DNA from: Acidobacteriota bacterium
GTDB lineage: Bacteria; Acidobacteriota; Terriglobia; Acidiferrales; UBA7541
NCBI GenBank assembly: GCA_003223245.1
Contig: QHYI01000102.1
Coordinates: 62,001-126,000, forward strand
Length of the DNA: 64,000 nt
Reading direction: 5' to 3'
The notes beneath the pieces are model-generated. The model was not told the origin of the DNA, made no database searches, and was given only the letters and a program-made list of their open reading frames with translations. Positions 60,219 through 64,000 of this stretch are shown here, piece after piece (within the stretch, counting starts at the first letter, position 1; every line of letters starts with the position of its first letter). The position numbers were made by a program, and so were the translations under genes.

Positions 60219-62817
60219 TCATTTCACGAATTGGATGGTGATCGCCACCTGGGCGATGGGGTCGGCGGGGTTTGGCGGGAATTCCACGAGCAGATCGGCT
60301 TTGCCGGCGGGACCCTTGGTGAGTTTGGCGCCGGAGACGGCGGCGATTTGGGTGGGATTCCAGACGGTGAGGCGATACTGACGCCCCGAAAGGCCTGAGA
60401 CGGCAAGGGAGAGGCGGTCGCGTGAGGGGGACCAAGTCTCGGAGAGGATACGCAGGCCTCCGGCTGTGGAGCCCAGTCGCGGCAAAGTGGACTCATAGGT
60501 CAGGCCAAAGTCGTCTTTGAGGCGGATGTGGAACGTGCTGGTTCCGGCGGAGACGGGAATCCGCGCGACGACGTGTTGGTCGGCAGCATTAGCTTCCACG
60601 TGGAACGACGCGGGACGGCCGTTGAGTGTGGCACTAAGGACTTTGGCACGCAGACTGATGGCGGGCTGAAAGTTGATGAAGAGTTTGTTAGAGGCCCGTG
60701 CCGCGGTCTTAGAAGAACCTTCGAAGACTTCCAGAGTCATACCTTCGAGATCCTTAGCGTAGTGCAAATCCAGTTTTGCCAAGCCGACCGGCACATTGCG
60801 GATCGCGAAGGAGGTCCAGTCGGCTGGAACGTGCGGCGCAAACGTGAGCGTTCCCTCGGCCGCGTCAGGTTGCAGGCCAAACAGCCCACGCAGCATGGGG
60901 CTGACGACCATGGCGGCGGACCAAATCTGGTGCGGAGAACTGGTGGAAAGCGACTGGTAGAAATCGCCCGAGAGCACTTCGGTGACGTGGCCGAGCGAGC
61001 CATCAAAAGCCAGAAGGGCGTTGGCGCGTAGATTTTCGTAGGCGGGAAGGGCGCGGTGATAGCGATACTCGCCGACCGAGGCCCAGCCGGTGAAGAGCGG
61101 CCAGACAGAGCCAAAATGGTAGCCGCCGCCACTGAATTTCGGCGAATGGTCGGAAATGATGCGCATGCCCCAGTCCGCTTGCTGATCGAAGTCGGCAAGT
61201 TGGGTGATCATGGCGTCGGCCTTGGGCTTGTCGAGCAAGCCGAACCACATCGGGACGGTTGCGAGCACACTGGGTTCGTCAACGGGGTGGTCACTCTTGT
61301 CCAGGGCGAAAGCGAAGCGCTTTTTGTCAGCAAGCCAGAAGGTTTCATTCATCAGCGGCTTCTGCTGCTGGAAGGTTTCTTCCAACTCTTTGCTTGCGTC
61401 TTCTTTGCCGGTGAGATGAGCGAGATTGGCAAGCGCGCGCAGGGCTTCGATGCCGAGGCCGGTTTGATACAGTTCGGTTTTCACGGGGAGCAGCGGGCCG
61501 CCCTCGACCCAGCCGTGGCCGACATTGAAATTTTGCGCAAAGCCGTGTTCGTCGTAGGTGGAGCGCAAGAATTCATAGGCTTTCCAGAGGCTGTCCCATT
61601 TTTCTTTGGCGAAGGCGACGTCGCCGCTTTGAACCACATAATCGTTCATGGCGATGAGGTAGAGCGGCGTGGCGTCGGCGGAGGCGTAGGGATACGGATA
61701 GCCTTTGAACCAATCGACAAAATTCGCGCCTTGCGAAATTTCGTGCGGGATTTTGCCGTCCTCGCGTTGGAACTTGCTGATAAACGCGATGCCGGTGCGA
61801 GGTCCAGAAAGAATCGCGGCCAAAGAACCAGGCGAAGCCAGGACGCTGGGACTCGCCGGAAGTGCGGTAGCCGGCAACCAGGCCGGTGCCGAGATAGGGA
61901 TTAGTGACAAGGCCCTGAAACTCGCTGATGCACGCCCAATCATAGGCTTGCTGCAATTGCGCGTCAGGTAGCTCGAGATTCACGGTGCGTGCGAGATAGT
62001 CCTGGTAATACTTTGAGGCTTCTTGCAGAAGTGCGGCGTAATCGAGGAGGAGATGCTGATAGGTTTTTTGCGCGGCGTCATGGCCCTCGGTCGAACCGGC
62101 GATGACCATGAGTTTGGTGTCCTTTCCTTTGGCAGTGACGCCGAGGTGGAACGAACTGGTCTCTGATTCGGAATAGTTGTTCTGATATTCGGCGTGAGGA
62201 TCGGCGGCGGTGGGAGAGCCGACAAAGGCGGCGAATTTCTTTTGCTCTTCGCCAAAGTAGAAGGCGTGGTTGCGCGTGCTCCAGTCGAGATAAGTGGCTC
62301 CGAGCGCGGCAGGCCATTCGAGTTGGAAATCGCGATGGAAGACGGCTTCCATTTCAAGAGGCTGTTCGGTTTCTACGTTGAGGAGGATAACGGCGCCTTG
62401 CGCGTCCACGGGGACGAAAAATGTTTCGCGCACGGTGAAAGTGTCGCCGGCATAGAGAAGCGTGGCGGATTCGGGGCGCACGGTGAGCGTGCGAGCGAGC
62501 GTTTCGGCAGGGAGGACACGGCCTTCGGTGAGAAAGTTCAGATGGAATTCGCGGAAGATCTTTAGCGGATAGACCCAGGCTTCCATTTTGCCGCTTTCGG
62601 TGCCGAATAGCGCGGCGCGTTGGCCGGTAATGGGGAGAAATTCCCAGGGGCGCACCGTGCGGGAGAGTTCAAGAGGCGGAGGGGCTTCGTTTTTTTGCTG
62701 GGATAAGGCCGGAGGAGTAAAGATCGCAAGACTAATCAGTGCGCCAAAGCATGCAGTGGTTCGAAGAGAGAGAGATTTGCGGAACAGCCCTACGAAAAAG
62801 ACACAAAAGTTGGACAA
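60219..62817 (-). pseudogene. Secreted (alpha/alpha)6-barrel glycoside hydrolase (GH63/MGH1-like) with a frameshift
   Basis: Two frames on the minus strand together cover one protein of about 860 residues. The first (62817 to about 61795) carries the start (TTG) and signal peptide, an N-terminal beta-sandwich domain and the motif 'FAWFFGRDSFWTS'. The second (about 61810-60219) continues 'IAFISKFQREDGKIPHEI', 'YASADATPLY', 'GYPYPYAS' and a C-terminal beta domain. In relatives, about a dozen residues separate 'GRDSfWTs' from 'a.eFi...QR.DGKI.HE'; here they are missing and the frame changes. It is either a true loss-of-function deletion or an assembly/base-calling error. The family cleaves alpha-glucosidic or mannosylglycerate-type bonds. 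Confidence 0.72.
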
Positions 62818-62953
62818 GGATTGATTTCTCCTGGGCTCTTTAGGCCGTAACTTGCATTGGAAAGCGGGTCTTACTATAAAAGAAAGCGCCGCATTTCAGA
62901 AAAGAAAGTCGCGGATTTTTTCACCGGTTTCTTCAAGAAAGGTATCGGTTCTT

Positions 62954-64000
62954 TTGGCTTCCACACGCCGTAATTTCTTGCGTTCGCTCTGCCGCTCGGC
63001 AGGGGTGCTCTCGTTCGAAAGAGTTTTGGCGTTGGCGCTTCCCCTCAGAAGGCGGCAGTTTGCGTTGGGCGCTTCGACTTTCTCGTCACGGCAAGCTCCC
63101 GGTACGCCAGCGGCTAATGCGAAGCCTGCACAGGATTTGGGCGTGACGTTTTTGAATGTGGCGCGCGAATCAGGGCTGGATTCGAAGACGATTTACGGCG
63201 GCGAGCACAAAAACAAATATTTGCTGGAGACAACCGGCTGCGGCGTGGCTTTTTATGATTACGACAACGACGGCTGGCTGGACATTTTCCTGGTGAACGG
63301 CACGCGGCTCGAAGGTTTTCCTGTGGGGCAAGAGCCGAGCAATCATCTTTTCAAGAACAATCGCGATGGGACATTTACGGATGTGACCGAAAAAGCCGGG
63401 CTGGTGCATTCCGGCTGGGGACAAGGGGTTTGCGTCGGCGACTACGACAACGACGGGTTCGACGATTTGTTCGTGACGTACTTCGGAAAAAATGTGCTGT
63501 ATCACAACAACGGCAACGGGACGTTCACGGATGTGAGCGAAAAGGCCGGCGTCGCGGGCAACGGCAAACGCTGGAACACCGGCTGCGCGTTTGTAGACTA
63601 CGACCGCGACGGGCAGCTCGACCTTTTTGTGGCGAATTACATTGACATGGATTTGAAGACCGCGCCCGTGCCGGAGTCCGGGCCGTGCCTATACAAAGGA
63701 ATCCTGGTGGCATGCGGGCCGCCGGGGCTGATTGGCGGGAAAAATATTCTGTACCACAACAACGGGAACGGGACGTTCACAGACGTGAGCGAAAAATCGG
63801 GGATTTTGAAGGCGAACGGGACGTATGGGCTGGGTGTGCTGACCGCAGACCTCGACAACGATGGCTGGCCGGATATTTATGTGGCGAATGACTCGACCGC
63901 GAGCGCGCTCTATCAGAACAAAAAGAACGGGACGTTCGCGGACATTGCGCTGGAAGCGGGTTGCGCGCTAAGCGCGGACGGCAAGCCGCAGGCCGGCATG
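62954..64000 (+). CDS. Tat-exported FG-GAP/VCBS repeat protein (ASPIC/UnbV family), partial
   Basis: The frame is open to the end of the window. A TTG at 62954 starts 'ASTRRNFLRSLCRSAG', a twin-arginine signal peptide. From about 63140 there are FG-GAP repeats with calcium-binding loops: 'YDYDNDGWLDIF', 'DYDNDGFDDLF', 'DYDRDGQLDLF', 'DLDNDGWPDIYVAND', and the repeated phrase 'NGNGTFTDVSEK'. This matches the beta-propeller part of CRTAC1/UnbV-type secreted proteins, whose C-terminal ASPIC/UnbV domain would lie beyond base 64000. The role is likely binding or adhesion. The gap before it (62818-62953) shows no other feature. Confidence 0.75.
   Translation, partial: MASTRRNFLRSLCRSAGVLSFERVLALALPLRRRQFALGASTFSSRQAPGTPAANAKPAQDLGVTFLNVARESGLDSKTIYGGEHKNKYLLETTGCGVAFYDYDNDGWLDIFLVNGTRLEGFPVGQEPSNHLFKNNRDGTFTDVTEKAGLVHSGWGQGVCVGDYDNDGFDDLFVTYFGKNVLYHNNGNGTFTDVSEKAGVAGNGKRWNTGCAFVDYDRDGQLDLFVANYIDMDLKTAPVPESGPCLYKGILVACGPPGLIGGKNILYHNNGNGTFTDVSEKSGILKANGTYGLGVLTADLDNDGWPDIYVANDSTASALYQNKKNGTFADIALEAGCALSADGKPQAGM

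Noticed and set aside
60048-60398. 117-codon plus-strand frame beside the glycosidase end
   Set aside because: Overlaps the glycosidase C-terminus antisense and has no motif or ribosome-binding site.
63500-63800. Near-identical DNA repeats around 63503 and 63751
   Set aside because: They are the coding counterpart of repeated FG-GAP phrases ('NGNGTFTDVSEK') in the propeller protein and not an independent element.

Overview
The window reads as a chromosomal stretch of a GC-rich, Gram-negative soil-type bacterium, most likely an Acidobacteriota member. That placement is inference from gene style, not from a marker search. The clues are a PadR regulator followed by a protein with the N-terminus usual in the PadR-adjacent acidobacterial permease family, many secreted amidohydrolases and glycosidases, the remnant of a TonB-dependent outer-membrane receptor, and the 'CHSERSEG'-type intergenic palindrome. 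No rRNA, tRNA or CRISPR array was seen.

Layout. 0-5 kb: tail of a glycine/alanine-rich protein, then an NtrC-type response regulator and a membrane histidine kinase (presumed pair) with a lipoprotein; a decayed receptor gene lies between regulator and kinase. 5-10 kb: a ThiO-like amine oxidase and a large membrane GAF-GGDEF-HD-GYP c-di-GMP enzyme. 10-17 kb: an export operon of three tandem HlyD-type adaptors, one MacB-like permease and a TolC-type channel, with no ATPase gene. 17.6-24 kb: gltX, then a minus-strand run of a DUF2961/GH172 protein, beta-carbonic anhydrase, CyaY and a DsbD-alpha-like protein, followed by a small membrane protein, a methyltransferase and a Rid-family protein. 24-27.6 kb: the homocysteine node, with cystathionine beta-synthase and a bifunctional homocysteine methyltransferase/MTHFR separated by a dead ParE toxin gene.

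27.8-41 kb is a mixed accessory region: a rearranged group II intron remnant beside a STAS anti-anti-sigma gene, a PMT-type glycosyltransferase, a CDF metal exporter, a metallo-beta-lactamase/PilZ fusion, a trypsin/TonB-C fusion, and a PadR regulator with a striking palindromic operator coupled to an S41 peptidase.

41-54.5 kb is the most coherent metabolic island. A minus-strand operon (secreted YtcJ-like amidohydrolase, PotD, a PotA-PotB fusion, PotC, secreted D-aminoacylase-like hydrolase) diverges from a plus-strand set (class III aminotransferase, APC permease, aldehyde dehydrogenase, gabT). Together they look like a pathway that hydrolyses an N-acylated amine outside the cytoplasm, imports the freed polyamine-like product and degrades it through aldehyde and GABA-type steps. 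The substrate is inferred.

54.7-64 kb: a secreted DinB-like protein, lepA, a TPR protein, xseA, a glycoside hydrolase broken by a frameshift, and the start of a Tat-exported FG-GAP/UnbV protein running off the end.
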